A stretch of 64,000 nt of DNA from Clitoria ternatea (lineage: Eukaryota; Streptophyta; Magnoliopsida; Fabales; Fabaceae). How positions within the stretch are numbered: the stretch's first letter is position 1; each line of letters opens with the position of its first letter. A program made the position numbers and the translations under genes. This document shows positions 1 through 9,786 of the stretch, one piece after another. The DNA lies in contig CM075673.1 in NCBI GenBank assembly GCA_037962975.1, positions 126,748,667-126,812,666 on the forward strand, given 5' to 3'. The notes beneath the pieces were generated by a model. That model did no database searches and had not been told where the DNA came from. It was given only the letters and a program-made list of their open reading frames with translations.

Positions 1-1
1 C

Positions 2-496
2 AATGGTACCATTTTATCTGTGTTGTTTGATTCTGGTGCTACACATTCTTTTATTTCTGATGAGTGTGTTAGACGTCTTCAATTACCTGTGAAGTCTATG
101 ATATATGATCTTACTGTTTCCACTCCCACCGGTACACAACTTAGGACTACTAAGGTGTGTAACGAATGTTCTGTGCTCATAGAAGGTAGAAACTTTCTTG
201 TCGATCTTGTTTGTTTACCTTTGAAGGATCTGGAAGTAATTCTAGGGATGAACTGGTTATCAACGAATCGAGTCTTAGTGGGCTGTCATAACAAGACCGT
301 GATATTTCCATCAGAAGAAAATCTTATTTCTGATAACCTCAAGATCTTTGCCTTACAAGGTGAAATTCAATTATTTTCCTTGTTTACTCTTTCCAAAGGA
401 GATGGTGAATCTAAAGCAATTGAGATACCAGTTGTTTCTGAATTCTCTAAGTATTTCCCGAGGATGTCTCAAGTTTACCTCCAGAACGCGAGATAG
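2..496 (+). pseudogene. E1 retropepsin-like aspartic protease (open at left edge)
   Basis: The frame is open from the window edge, so the true start is outside. The active-site motif FDSGATHSF is at about residue 8 of the visible part. The flap and the hydrophobic VILGMNWL motif follow around 235-260, as in plant Ty3/gypsy proteases. This enzyme matures Gag-Pol in the virus-like particle. The frame runs out of register near 440-450, because the conserved continuation into RT is read one frame over from about 451. The terminal 15 or so residues up to 496 are therefore out-of-frame sequence. I infer a single-base indel. Confidence 0.85.
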
Positions 497-1076
497 AATT
501 CTCAATTGACTTAATTCCAGGAGTAGAACCAGTATCTAAGGCCCCATATCGTATATCACCTATTGAACTGATAGAACTGAAGAAGCAAATTGAAGAGTTG
601 TTGGAGAAGCATTTCATCAGGCCTAGTGTGTCACCATGGGGAGCGCCAGTATTGCTCGTCAAGAAGAAAGATGGAAGCATGAGATTATGTGTAGATTATC
701 ATCAGTTGAATAAATTGACAGTGAAGAATAAATATCCTTTACCCAGAATTGATGATCCGATAGATCAATTGAGGGGTGCTACAGTATCTTGTGATGCCTT
801 TTGGAGTAACCAATGCTACAGAATTGTCAAGTCTGAGGACATTCCAAAGACGGCCTTTAGAACACGCTATGGTCATTACGAGTATCTTGTGATGCCTTTT
901 GGAGTAACCAATGCCCTAGCTGTATTTATGGATTACATGAATCGAGTGTTTCATCCCTACCTGGATCAATTTGTCATTATCTTTATTGATGACATTCTGA
1001 TTTATTCTAAGACATGGGAGAAGCGTAAAAAGCATCTTCGAGTGGTATTACAGATTCTGAAAGAGAAGCAGTTGTA
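451..1076 (+). pseudogene. E1 reverse transcriptase, rearranged
   Basis: From 451 the frame carries the linker and RT fingers (KKDGSMRLCVDY at about 664-700), then PLPRIDDP, the TAFRTRYGHYEY motif, MPFGV and the catalytic IFIDDIL (about 975-1000). RT copies the RNA genome into cDNA. The segment that should hold the first catalytic aspartate (family motif A) is absent. In its place, 783-816 is a perfect 34-bp copy of 881-914 from the same gene. After the codons for QLY at about 1075 the reading frame jumps by two bases straight into pre-integrase sequence, so the thumb end and all of RNase H are missing. The open frame continues out of register to a TAA at 1108-1110. Confidence 0.85.
783..816 (+). 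repeat. 34-bp templated duplication inside E1 RT (donor 881-914)
   Basis: The 34 bases at 783-816 are identical to 881-914, 98 bases downstream. The sequence before the first copy (GCTACAGTAT) and around the donor (GAGTAT) shares the short word AGTAT, which could be the microhomology of a template jump. The copy sits exactly where the conserved RT motif A is expected. Confidence 0.85.
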
Positions 1077-2645
1077 CTTAGTAGGAAATCCATTCATATG
1101 GCATCTTTAATGGTAAAAGAGATGGAAATGATAGAACAGTTCAGAGATATGAACTTGGGTGTGGAAATGAAATCTTCAAGAAGTATGACTTTGGGAACTT
1201 TGAAGATAACCAATGATTTTCTAAAGCTGATAGGTGAAAGGCAGACAGAGGACTTACAATTACAGGAGTTGAGAGAGATGCAGGCGAATGGAAAGGATAT
1301 GGGATTACAAGAAGGATCAAATGGAATTTGGAGGATTAGAAATAGAATTTGTGTACCAGATAATGTTGATCTGAGAAGGACAATTCTAGAAGAAGCGTAT
1401 AAAAGTATATTGAGCATTCATCCTGGATCAACTAAGATGTATCAAGATCTGAAGAAAAGCTTTTGATGGCCAAGGATGAAGAAAGAAATAGCTAAATATG
1501 TGTCTTCATGTCTGGTGTGTCAAAAAGCCAAAGTGGAACATCAGAAGCCATCTAGTGAACTTCAACCATTGGAGATTCCTGTCTGGAAATGGGATGACAT
1601 TTCAATGGACTTTATGTCAGGATTACCAAGAACACGTTCAGGAAATGATGCAATCTGGGTTATTGTAGACAGATTGACAAAGTCTGCTCACTTTCTCCCA
1701 ATGAATATGAAAAATTCTCTACAAAAGTTGGCACAATTATATGTGAAAGAGATCGTAAGACTTCATGGTGTACCATCCAGTATTATGTCAGATAGAGATC
1801 CGAGGTTCACTTCCCGATTTTGGGGAAGCTTACATCAGGAGTTGGGTTCAAGACTTCGATTAAGTTCAGCTTATCATCCCCAAACAGATGGACAGTCAGA
1901 GAGTACCATACAAAGTTTGGAAGACTTACTGCGATCTTGTGTGCTTGAACATGGTGGTAGTTGGGAGCAGTTTCTTCCACTGATTGAATTCACGTATAAC
2001 AATAGTTACCATAGCAGTATTGGTATCGCTCCATTTGAAGCATTGTATGGTTGGAAGTGTCGAACGCCCCTTTGTTGGTTAGAAACTGGTGAAAGTTTGG
2101 CGTTAGGACCTAAAATTGTGCAGCAGACTACTGAACAAATAGAAATAATCAGAGAGAAGATGAAGGCATCCCAAGATAGACAAAAGCACTATTATGATAA
2201 AAGGAGGAAACCACTTGAATTCCAAGTTGGTGATCATGTATTTTTGAAGGTTTCACCTCACAAGGGGATTGGCCGAGCATTGAAGAGTAAGAAGTTAAGT
2301 ACAAGGTTCATTGGACCATATGAAATTCTAAAGAGGATTGGCACAGTGGCTTATCAAATTGCATTTCCTCCTCACCTTGCAAATTTGCACAATGTGTTCC
2401 ATGTATCACAATTAAGGAAGTATGTACAAGACCCCACTCATGTGATTGCTACTGATGATGTTGAAGTTAGAGAAAATCTGACCATCCCTACAGAACCCAC
2501 ACATATCATAGAAAGGTCAATTAAACGCCTGAGAAACAAGAATGTACCATTAGTGAAGGTTGCATGGAAACAAGGAAATGATGTAACTCTGACTTGGGAA
2601 CGTGAAGATGCTATGAAGACGCAATACCCAGAATTGTTTCACTGA
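1077..2645 (+). pseudogene. E1 integrase with C-terminal chromodomain
   Basis: The frame begins at about 1077 with the linker that normally follows RNase H. Next comes the HHCC zinc finger (IHPGSTKMYQDL ... CLVCQ, about 1413-1523), interrupted by TGA at 1464-1466 where the family has tryptophan. The DDE core follows: SMDFM near 1606, MSDRDPRF near 1785 and HPQTDGQSE near 1875. All three acidic residues are present. A GPY/F-type region (RFIGPYEIL, about 2305) and a chromodomain-like tail (LRNKNVPLVKVAWK, WERED) reach the TGA at 2643-2645. Integrase inserts the cDNA, and chromodomains of this clade target heterochromatin. The TGA and the upstream frame break make it a pseudogene. Confidence 0.9.
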
Positions 2646-2685
2646 GGAGTGCGTTATGTTAAATTTTGAGGACGAAATTTTTATT

Positions 2686-2698
2686 AGGGTGGGAGAAA
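2686..2698 (+). other. E1 polypurine tract
   Basis: AGGGTGGGAGAAA lies directly before the 3' LTR and after the conserved lead GAGGACGAAATTT, the usual arrangement that primes plus-strand cDNA synthesis in Tekay elements. Confidence 0.8.
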
Positions 2699-2872
2699 TA
2701 TAACATCCTATTTTTAATAATAGTCCTATTTTGTAAATTATGAAGTATGGAAGGTCTGTAAGTGATAGCCAATGAATAAAACACCCAGTGGATGGTTTGT
2801 AATACTTCAAAAATTCCATTTTTGGACATAATCATGGAATTTATATAAACCTTTAGAGATATTATTCTTTTT

Positions 2873-3021
2873 CCGAGTGAAACATGCCTTAGAAAGAACT
2901 GTCCGAGTGAAAAAGGGACTCTGTTCCGAGTGAAAGAGAAAAATTCTGAGTGAAGGTAGAAATTTCGAGTGAAGGTTGTGTTTTTCGAGTGGAACATGAC
3001 CGAGAGGGTTTCTTCCGAGTG
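2873..3021 (+). repeat. CCGAGTG array in E1 LTR
   Basis: Eight matches or one-base variants of CCGAGTG start at 2873, 2903, 2926, 2946, 2965, 2985, 3000 and 3015. The spacing is 15-30 bases, and about 20 in the middle. Further GAGTGA/GAGTCA words continue to 3180. Confidence 0.8.
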
Positions 3022-4164
3022 GAGTCCTTGTCTCTGAGGCACTTATGAGTGAAGTGGGACTGATAGAACCACTTCTGGGTGAAAGAATCCGAGTGACTCA
3101 CCTTGGAGTGACTCACTGCTGAGTCAAATGCCTTCAAATGACTCATTTCCGAGTCAATTATCTCTGAATGACTCGTTTCCCCTGACAGTTCAGTGTATGA
3201 CACTCGCTCAAGCGAGTGAGGATTTCGCTTAAGTGAGAGGGACTCGGATTTCCTTTTCTTCACACTACTGGCAGTTTCCAGTCAGTTTAGATGCTGACCG
3301 AGTAAAATTTCAGTCGGCATACAGTGATAGAATTAAAGTTTTGACACCAATTTTGTCCTCTTATGCATATTTTAATATATCTACTTCAATCATGCACACT
3401 CTAGCATATAGGCGGCCAGAAATGGACAATAATATAGCTTACTTTCTTATCTAAACCTCCATTATTTCCACAATCAACCCACTAATAGCCCACTAAAAAT
3501 CCACTCACGAGAAAGTTGTTCCCCACTTGTCTTTGCATTATTAACACCGCCTCTTGTTAAGACCGGTACTCTTAGAACAAGTAAGTTAGTGAATTTTCTC
3601 CCTTTCAATTCCTCTTCTCCATCAAGACACCTTCGAGCTGAAGCTAGGACAGTAAGGAGGACTTTCCAATCAGCCAAAGATATTCAATCCAAGTAAGAGG
3701 GGATAGGGTTGTGAATAATTATGGAATGGGTAGAATTGTATGCTGTTCTAGGATTCTAGAATGATTTCGTAATTGTTGCTCAAATTTGAAGCTGAAAACG
3801 TGTGAATTTGATTTTGTCTTCTTCATCAAAGTTGTAGATCTTTGTGTTATGTGAATTTTGAGACTGGAACCGACTGATTTGGATATGTATAGCATGAGTT
3901 ATAGCCAAAATACTACAGCAAGTCTGTTTGAAATACATATATTCTATTTTGTGTACATATTAATAATCTGAGAATTATACATGCGTTTTTAGACCTTGAT
4001 GTCTTCACAAAAGTTATAGATATTTAGGTTATGGATCTATAAAATATGGTTTCTAGTTAAAAGAATATTTGTAGCTCCAGTTATATAAAAACCCGAGTGC
4101 AGAGAGTCAGTTTTGGAGGAAAATTGCTAAATGAGAACCCATTTTTTTGGGGAGCCTTGCCAAG

Positions 4165-4470
4165 CGAGACTTGTGTGTCTCGCTCAAGCGAGTCGGAATT
4201 CGCTTGAGAGAAGTGACCCCTGTAACTCCCTTTCCCTTTTAGCACTTGCTCTTTCACTCAACTCGCTGGGGCGAATGCCATCCTCAATACCCCTCGCTCG
4301 GGCGAGACTCTATTCGCCTGGGCGGATTTCACCCAGCAACCAAACACTGATACTGGGCAGGCTCGCTTGAGCGAGTTTCATTCTTGCCTAAGCGAGAGTT
4401 GCCCAGAAACCGATTGCCATATAGAAGGGGCTCTCGCTTGAGCGAGAACTTATCCCGCTTGAGCGAGAAC
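4165..4470 (+). repeat. CGCTTGAGCG-type near-palindrome cluster in E1 LTR
   Basis: About ten sites such as TCGCTCAAGCGAG, TCGCTTGAGCGAG and CGCTCGGGCGAG occur in 300 bases. Each has 4-6 base arms (CGCT/AGCG) around a two-base centre. An additional pair is at 3203-3236. Confidence 0.8.
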
Positions 4471-5939
4471 CCATCCTAGAAACCGATTGCCATGCAGCAT
4501 GTAGAATTTGGACAACATAATTATCAAAACTCCATTCAAACCGATTGTACACAATCAATTATATCAATATCATCCTACTGGCCAATTAACACTTTACTAG
4601 CCAATTAAAAATTAAAGAGGATTTAAATTTGCTCACGTTATGGTTGTTGTACTAACGTATGTTGCTGTTGGAAAATGCTGAAAACTTACCTATAATGGTT
4701 TTTATGGATGAAAATGATATTTTCCATATGAGTAATGAATTATTATTGAATTATTGAGAAACTATAGATTATTATAGATGTATTTGAGTGTCCTGTACAT
4801 GACATACAGTATATATATCTTTGTCATGAATAATTATGAATAACTAAAATTATTGTATACATGAATGCCTTGTGATTTATTGAGATATGTTGTTAAAACA
4901 GTAAATCCATGATCCTGAAAATTATTATATGTGATGTGTCTTTTAAGGACTTGTGGTTTTCCAAGTGTTTATAGAAATATTGATATCATGGTATGTTAAA
5001 TCGATAAAGAGAATTAAAGGCATTCATGCATCATAAGCATTTGGACGCACCATGGAATTTAGGGGTTACATGATTGCCTACCCTGGTGGGGGGTTACTCT
5101 ATGATGAGTTTGAGCCCTATTGTCGCAGGAGCCATGGAGTGTAGGGATTCATGGTTATGCTAAGTCCTACTTATGTACTTCGGTACTTGAGCGCCATGGA
5201 GTGTAGGGATTCATGGCATTATGCTAAGTCCTACTTGTGTCTCTATGAGACTTTTTACTGTAGTATTCCCACCAAACCAAAATGGATCCAGCATGACATC
5301 ATTTGACTAGGTTCAAGATTTATTGTATATAAATGAACTTATTGGCATATTCATCATATCATTATGGTTTGTTGATTATGTTTGTGCAATTTTACTTATT
5401 TTATATTTATTCTATATTCTGTCTCACTCTTACATTAATTTTTACAGTGCATGCTACGCAGATTGATGAGTGATGCCATGAATGAAGCTTTTATGAGTTA
5501 TTGCTTGGACTTTGGTTTTATTTTTAATTTAATAGGTTGTAATAGTATATTGTACTCTGTATTGTTATTTTATATCGTTTCCGCTATATAAATGTTTTTA
5601 TGCTTTAATTGTTTCCGACTAGTATGCATGATAATATTCCGCATTTATCAACTCTTACGTGACTTCAAAATTTAAATTACGAGTTTCAAAATGATTCTTT
5701 AAACGTGAAAAATTTATTCGGGAAAAATTATTATAGACGTTACACTTTAGGGAGACAATCCTACACTTTCATTGTTGTATTTTGTGTTTTGTGTTGGAAA
5801 TAATAAAAGAAAGCTAAAATTTTTTGATAAAGTGTGAATAAACTTGTAATTTTTTGAATACGGTTTGAGAGTTCATACGCTCAATTTCCAGTGTACCTAC
5901 ATGTAAATCCATTGGCTAGAATTTGAATCAGGTACCCTT

Positions 5940-6475
5940 CACGCTTGAGCGAGCTTTGATGCGCTCAAGCATGATCTTAAGCTAAGTGTCAGGCGCTTGA
6001 GCGTGTGCTCTCACACCTGAGCATGACCCTCCTTGCTAATCGTGATGCTTAAGTGTCATATGGCAAGCTTAAGCGAGTGGTTCTATTTTCTTTGCACGCT
6101 TGAGCATAAGCATACACGCTCTAAGCGTGATTTCTTATGCCTGATGGAAAATATTGCGCTCGAGCTTGGCCCATCACGCTTAAGCGTGATCGAGAAATAT
6201 ATGCTCTGATTTGGCCTTGCGCTTAAGCGTGACTACTTCGCGCTTGAGCGTGATTCATGTAATAGGCCTTGCGCTTAAGCGAGTAAATTCACGCTTAAGC
6301 GTGAACGAGCCTGCACCAAAACTCTCACTATTTCACGCTTGGCGCTTGAGCATACATTACTCACGCTTGAGCGTGATCTTCTTGTGCCTTCTACTGATTC
6401 CCACGCTTTGAGCGTGAGCTCTTTTGTATAAGTCCCTCGCTTGAGCGCCCAAATCCACGCTTGAGCGTGATCGTC
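5940..6475 (+). repeat. CGCTTRAGCG near-palindrome array
   Basis: More than 15 sites of the form (A/G)CGCTT(A/G)AGCG(T/A)GA, including perfect palindromes with CGCTTAAGCG. They usually end in GTGA on the right. Spacing is irregular, about 20-40 bases. Confidence 0.85.
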
Positions 6476-6493
6476 ACTGGTGCCTGATATGAA

Positions 6494-6498
6494 ACCCA
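6494..6498 (+). repeat. Target site duplication ACCCA (left) of E3
   Basis: ACCCA at 6494-6498 matches ACCCA at 15173-15177 exactly, flanking the two E3 LTRs. This fits a single 5-bp staggered integration. Confidence 0.9.
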
Positions 6499-6604
6499 TG
6501 TGTTTGAATGTGTATACAGGTTCAGGAATTTTGATAATGACAAAAACACTCTTGAAGAAATCTGTGCAAAAACAAAGACATGGAACCAGGTGCTGAGAAA
6601 CAGC

Positions 6605-7018
6605 GAAGCTAATCGATTAGGGCAACTATGCTAATCGATTAGGAGCATTCTGTTTTGGAAGAGATTGCATCAGGCCACAAGCTAATCGATTACAGCAATG
6701 AAGCTAATCGATTATGAAGCTACTGGAATTAATCTAATCGACTACGCACTTGATGTAATCGATTACAACTGTCAAAAATGAGATTAAATACATCAGGTAT
6801 AGTGGCTAATCGATTAAGGGAAGTTACACAATCGATTAGGAGGCTACTGGAATTAAGGTAATCGATTACCAGACATGCTAATCAATTAGGATGCTGCGAA
6901 ATCAAATTAAATGCATCAGGTACAGATGATAATCGATTACAGGAAAAGAAATAATTGATTATGGACCCTCTGACTTGAAGATAATCGATTACAACGCGAG
7001 GGTGTAATCGATTACACT
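6605..7018 (+). repeat. TAATCGATTA palindrome array in E3 5' LTR
   Basis: About 14 copies or one-base variants of the 10-bp perfect palindrome TAATCGATTA, 20-50 bases apart, upstream of the TATA box. The 3' LTR carries the same array at 13886-14299. Confidence 0.9.
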
Positions 7019-7133
7019 AGTGGAAAAACACATTTAAGTGGGAAACCAGCTCATGTCTCCACCATTCTTCAAAATCCCACTAAGTGCAACGGCTAGGAAG
7101 AAGAAGGGCACACCTCAACACTTCAAATGGCTC

Positions 7134-7140
7134 TATAAAT
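7134..7140 (+). promoter_or_regulatory. E3 5' LTR TATA box
   Basis: TATAAAT in the context GGCTCTATAAATTG, in the middle of the LTR and downstream of the palindrome array, with the equivalent at 14415 in the 3' LTR. It is the expected start of the retrotransposon transcript. Transcription itself is inferred. Confidence 0.65.
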
Positions 7141-7895
7141 TGAAGAGGAACACAAGCACAAAGACACACCAAGAAGCTACAAATCCTTTGCTCTGTTTTG
7201 TGCTTTGTAAGCCCTATTTCTTGTATCTTGAATTTCATTTGTATATCCTCTCATCTTGAGAGATTAGAAATTGTGTGAGCTATCATTTTGCTTATCCACT
7301 CTATTGAGAGAGTTACTTTCTTGTAAACACTACATCAAAACACCAAAGTTCACTCTAGGTTGAGTGGTTACAAAGGTTGAGGCTTAACTTTTGGGATATT
7401 GTGAGATTGAGAGATTGGGTGGGTTGCCCTTATACTTGTGAGGATTGGGTTCTTGAGTGTGGGACACTAGGAAGCCGCAATTGCTCAAAGTTGTATCTCT
7501 AGTCTACAATAGTGGAAAATCCTCTAAGTGGGTTGCTTAGAGGCGAGACGTACACCGGATTGGTGGAACTCGTTAAATCGGTTTGCAAAGCTCTTCTCCC
7601 TTACTCTTTTACTTTCATATACTGCACTTAACTGGCTTGTGTTGATTGATTATGGCTTGCATACTTGAACTTGTTTAAATTGGTAAATCTTGAAGACTGC
7701 ACACCAAGTGTTTGTTTAATTGTCTCAGCTATATTTACCTTTGTTTTGCATTGCATATTTCACTAAACTTTATTTCACTTGCATAATCTTGTAAATTTGT
7801 ATATAAGAATCAAGTTCAAAGGTATTCCAACTAAAAGTTTTAAAAACTCAATTCACCCCCCCCCTCTTGAGTATTGAGGCCACTTGAATAACAAG

Positions 7896-7907
7896 TGGTA
7901 TCAGAGC
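7896..7907 (+). other. E3 primer binding site (tRNA iMet)
   Basis: TGGTATCAGAGC begins two bases after the LTR end. This is the standard complement of the 3' end of plant initiator methionine tRNA. Confidence 0.95.
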
Positions 7908-7950
7908 TTGACTCTTGGTAGATCAAGCTTAACAGCTTCAAGAGATAAAG

Positions 7951-9593
7951 ATGGCCTCAAATTCTCTAAACCTTTTTCCTGAGGGTGGTGCTACAAATCG
8001 ACCTCCCGCTTTCAATGGGGAAGGTTATACCTTTTGGAAAGAGAGAATGAAAATCTTCATTCAATCAGTTGACTTAAGAGTGTGGAATGCCATTGAAAAT
8101 GGTCCTTTTATACCTATGCATACTGTTGATGATAAACTAGTTGAAAAACCTATGGATAATTGGACTAGTGAAGAAGAGAAGAAAGTACAATACAATTACA
8201 AGGCTAAAAATCTAATTACTCTTGCACTAGGACCAGATGAATTTTTCTGAGTAATCACTTGTAAATCCGCCAAGGAAATGTGGGATACTCTACAAGTAAC
8301 CCATGAAGGTACAAATGATGTTAAAGACTCTAAGATTAGTACACTAACTAGTCAATATGAGTGCTTTAGATTAAACTCTCATGAATCAATTGTTGATATA
8401 CAAAAAAGATTCACTCTCATCATTAATCAACTCATTACACTTGGAAAGACTTACACTAACAAAGAGCTCATTCATAAAGTGTTGAAAAGTCTTAACAGAG
8501 AATGGCAACCGCTAGTTACCGCCATCAAACAATCTCCTAGCATAAACGAAATGTCTCTTGCCACACTATTTGGTAAGTTGCAGGAACAGGAACAAGAGCT
8601 GAAAGAATTAAAGATGGCGGAAGAGGAAGAAAAATCTTCCAAGAAAAAGGGTCTCGCTCTCAAGGCCACTCCCATAAATGAAGAAGAATCCGGAAGTGAA
8701 CTTGATGAAGAAGAAGAGTTTGGACTATTTGTGAAACGCTTCGGGAAATTCATGAAAGGCAAACGCTTCCAAAGAAGCTTCAAAAACCCAAGTAAGAAAC
8801 CTATCACTAAAGAAAATTCTTCCTCACCCAATTGTTTTGAATGTGGCAAGGAAGGGCACTTCAAAGCGGATTGCCCAAATCTTAAGAAGAAGGGAAAAGA
8901 GAAAAGAGGAAGAAGGAGAGCATATATAGCATGGGATGAAAACGAGATAAGCAGCTCGGATGACTCAGAAAATGAAGAAGCAAACCTTTGCCTCATGGCC
9001 AACCACCAAGAAGAAGATGATGAGGTAAACTTCCATGACTTAGATAAGGATGAATTACTTGATGCTCTAGAGGAATTGTATGATAAATTTACAAAAGTCT
9101 CCAATAGACTTAAGGTGTCTAGAAAAACTAGTGACACTCTAGAGATGCACCTTATGGAGGTTTGCAAAGAGAATGAATGCTTAAAAGAAGAATTGAAAAA
9201 TGCTCAAACATGCTCCAAAAGTAAACCTTGTGATTTTGCTAAGAAATGTGTTGATCTAGAAAATAAAGTCCTAGATATAAACAAAACCTTAGAGAGGTTT
9301 ACAAATGGTAACTACTTGGAAATCAAAGATGCATGTTTGATAAAACTGGTTTAGGGTACAATTCTGTTAAAAAGGAAAAGCATTACAAAAACTTCTTTGT
9401 ACCCCCTATGAGATCATCTTCGCCCTTTATAAAATGCAATCATTGTGGATTCAAAGGTCATAACTCTTCAAATTGCAATGTTAGAAAATTAGGGCCAAAG
9501 GTTATAAGAAAGGTGTGGGTTCCCAAAGGGACATTACCACAAGCTAACCTTAAAGGACCCAACATAAAATGGGTACCTAGTTCTCTAAACTAA
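7951..9593 (+). pseudogene. E3 gag (Sirevirus type)
   Basis: ATG at 7951, 44 bases after the PBS. The N-terminal half holds the copia-type capsid region (FNGEGYTFWKERMK at about residues 24-37, later MWDTLQVTHEGT). A CCHC knuckle CFECGKEGHFKADC lies near 8838-8879. An acidic and then coiled-coil region (DELLDALEELYDKF onward) follows, as in long Sirevirus gags. TGA at 8248-8250 interrupts the frame where arginine is likely. Near 9335 a one-base loss shifts the frame, and the continuation 9333-9593 carries a second knuckle CNHCGFKGHNSSNC and the WVPKG linker. Gag builds the particle and binds RNA. The two lesions are the evidence for loss of function. Confidence 0.9.
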
Positions 9594-9786
9594 TCTTGTT
9601 TTGTAGGTATGCTTCAAGGCAAGCATCACCCATTGGTACTTGGATAGTGGGTGTTCAAAGCATATGACGGGAGACATAAGCAAGTTTACATCATTCACTC
9701 CCAAGAGAAAAGGAAGTGTCACCTACGGAGACAACACCAAAGGAAGGATCCTAGGCATCGGAAATATAGCCATAACCCTCCGAGAA
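9594..9786 (+). pseudogene. E3 protease remnant, cut at the integrase deletion
   Basis: From 9634 a third frame encodes WYLDSGCSKHMTG, the copia protease active site, then a further 35 or so residues of protease (FTPKRKGSVTYGDN, then KGRILGIGNIA). The similarity stops around 9780. The next sequence belongs to the region just before RT and is read in another frame. The C-terminal part of protease and all of integrase (zinc finger and DDE core, about 400 codons in complete relatives) are absent. A TAA at 9591 and a one-base shift near 9634 also separate it from gag. Confidence 0.85.

Larger units (their letters stand above)
1..5744 (+). mobile_element. E1: Ty3/gypsy Tekay-type chromovirus, 3' portion
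   Basis: Order seen: aspartic protease, reverse transcriptase, integrase, chromodomain-like tail, polypurine tract, 3' LTR. This order and the C-terminal chromodomain identify the chromovirus branch of Ty3/gypsy, and the wording of integrase and PPT fits the Tekay clade. The gag gene, PBS and 5' LTR lie left of the window. Coding is broken by a frameshift near 445, a rearranged RT near 783-816, loss of RNase H near 1076 and a stop at 1464. The element is therefore a fossil. Its 3' end abuts E2 LTR-like sequence. The target duplication cannot be checked because the left end is missing. Confidence 0.9.
2699..5744 (+). mobile_element. E1 3' LTR (about 3.05 kb)
   Basis: Starts TATAACATCC right after the PPT (the family start is normally TGTAACATCC, so G to A is a likely mutation) and ends ACGTTACA. 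It contains two motif arrays: CCGAGTG words at 2873-3021 and CGCTTGAGCG-type near-palindromes at 3203-3236 and 4170-4470. No gene was recognised inside. The short open frames in it lack family features. The other LTR is outside, so no age estimate is possible. Confidence 0.8.
5745..6498 (+). mobile_element. E2: LTR remnant, left part
   Basis: No coding sequence. 5940-6475 is dense in ACGCTTGAGCGTGA and CGCTTAAGCGTGA near-palindromes, roughly 25-30 bases apart. The same motif resumes at 15178, on the far side of the Sirevirus, so the two parts were one block before that insertion. The left boundary of E2 is hidden by E1. The first 190 bases show nothing recognisable. Confidence 0.65.
6499..7893 (+). 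mobile_element. E3 5' LTR
   Basis: Starts TGTGTTTGAATG and ends GAATAACA. Its first 520 bases hold the TAATCGATTA array. A TATA box lies at 7134. No gene. Confidence 0.95.

Noticed and set aside
8472..9167. 231-codon minus-strand open frame opposite Sirevirus gag
   Set aside because: Shadow of gag; Ser/Phe-rich composition results from the Glu/Lys-rich sense strand.
9651..9780. The first part of the RT-frame open reading frame as protein
   Set aside because: It is an out-of-frame reading of the protease (the true frame has WYLDSGCSKHM); RT-related sequence starts only near 9790.
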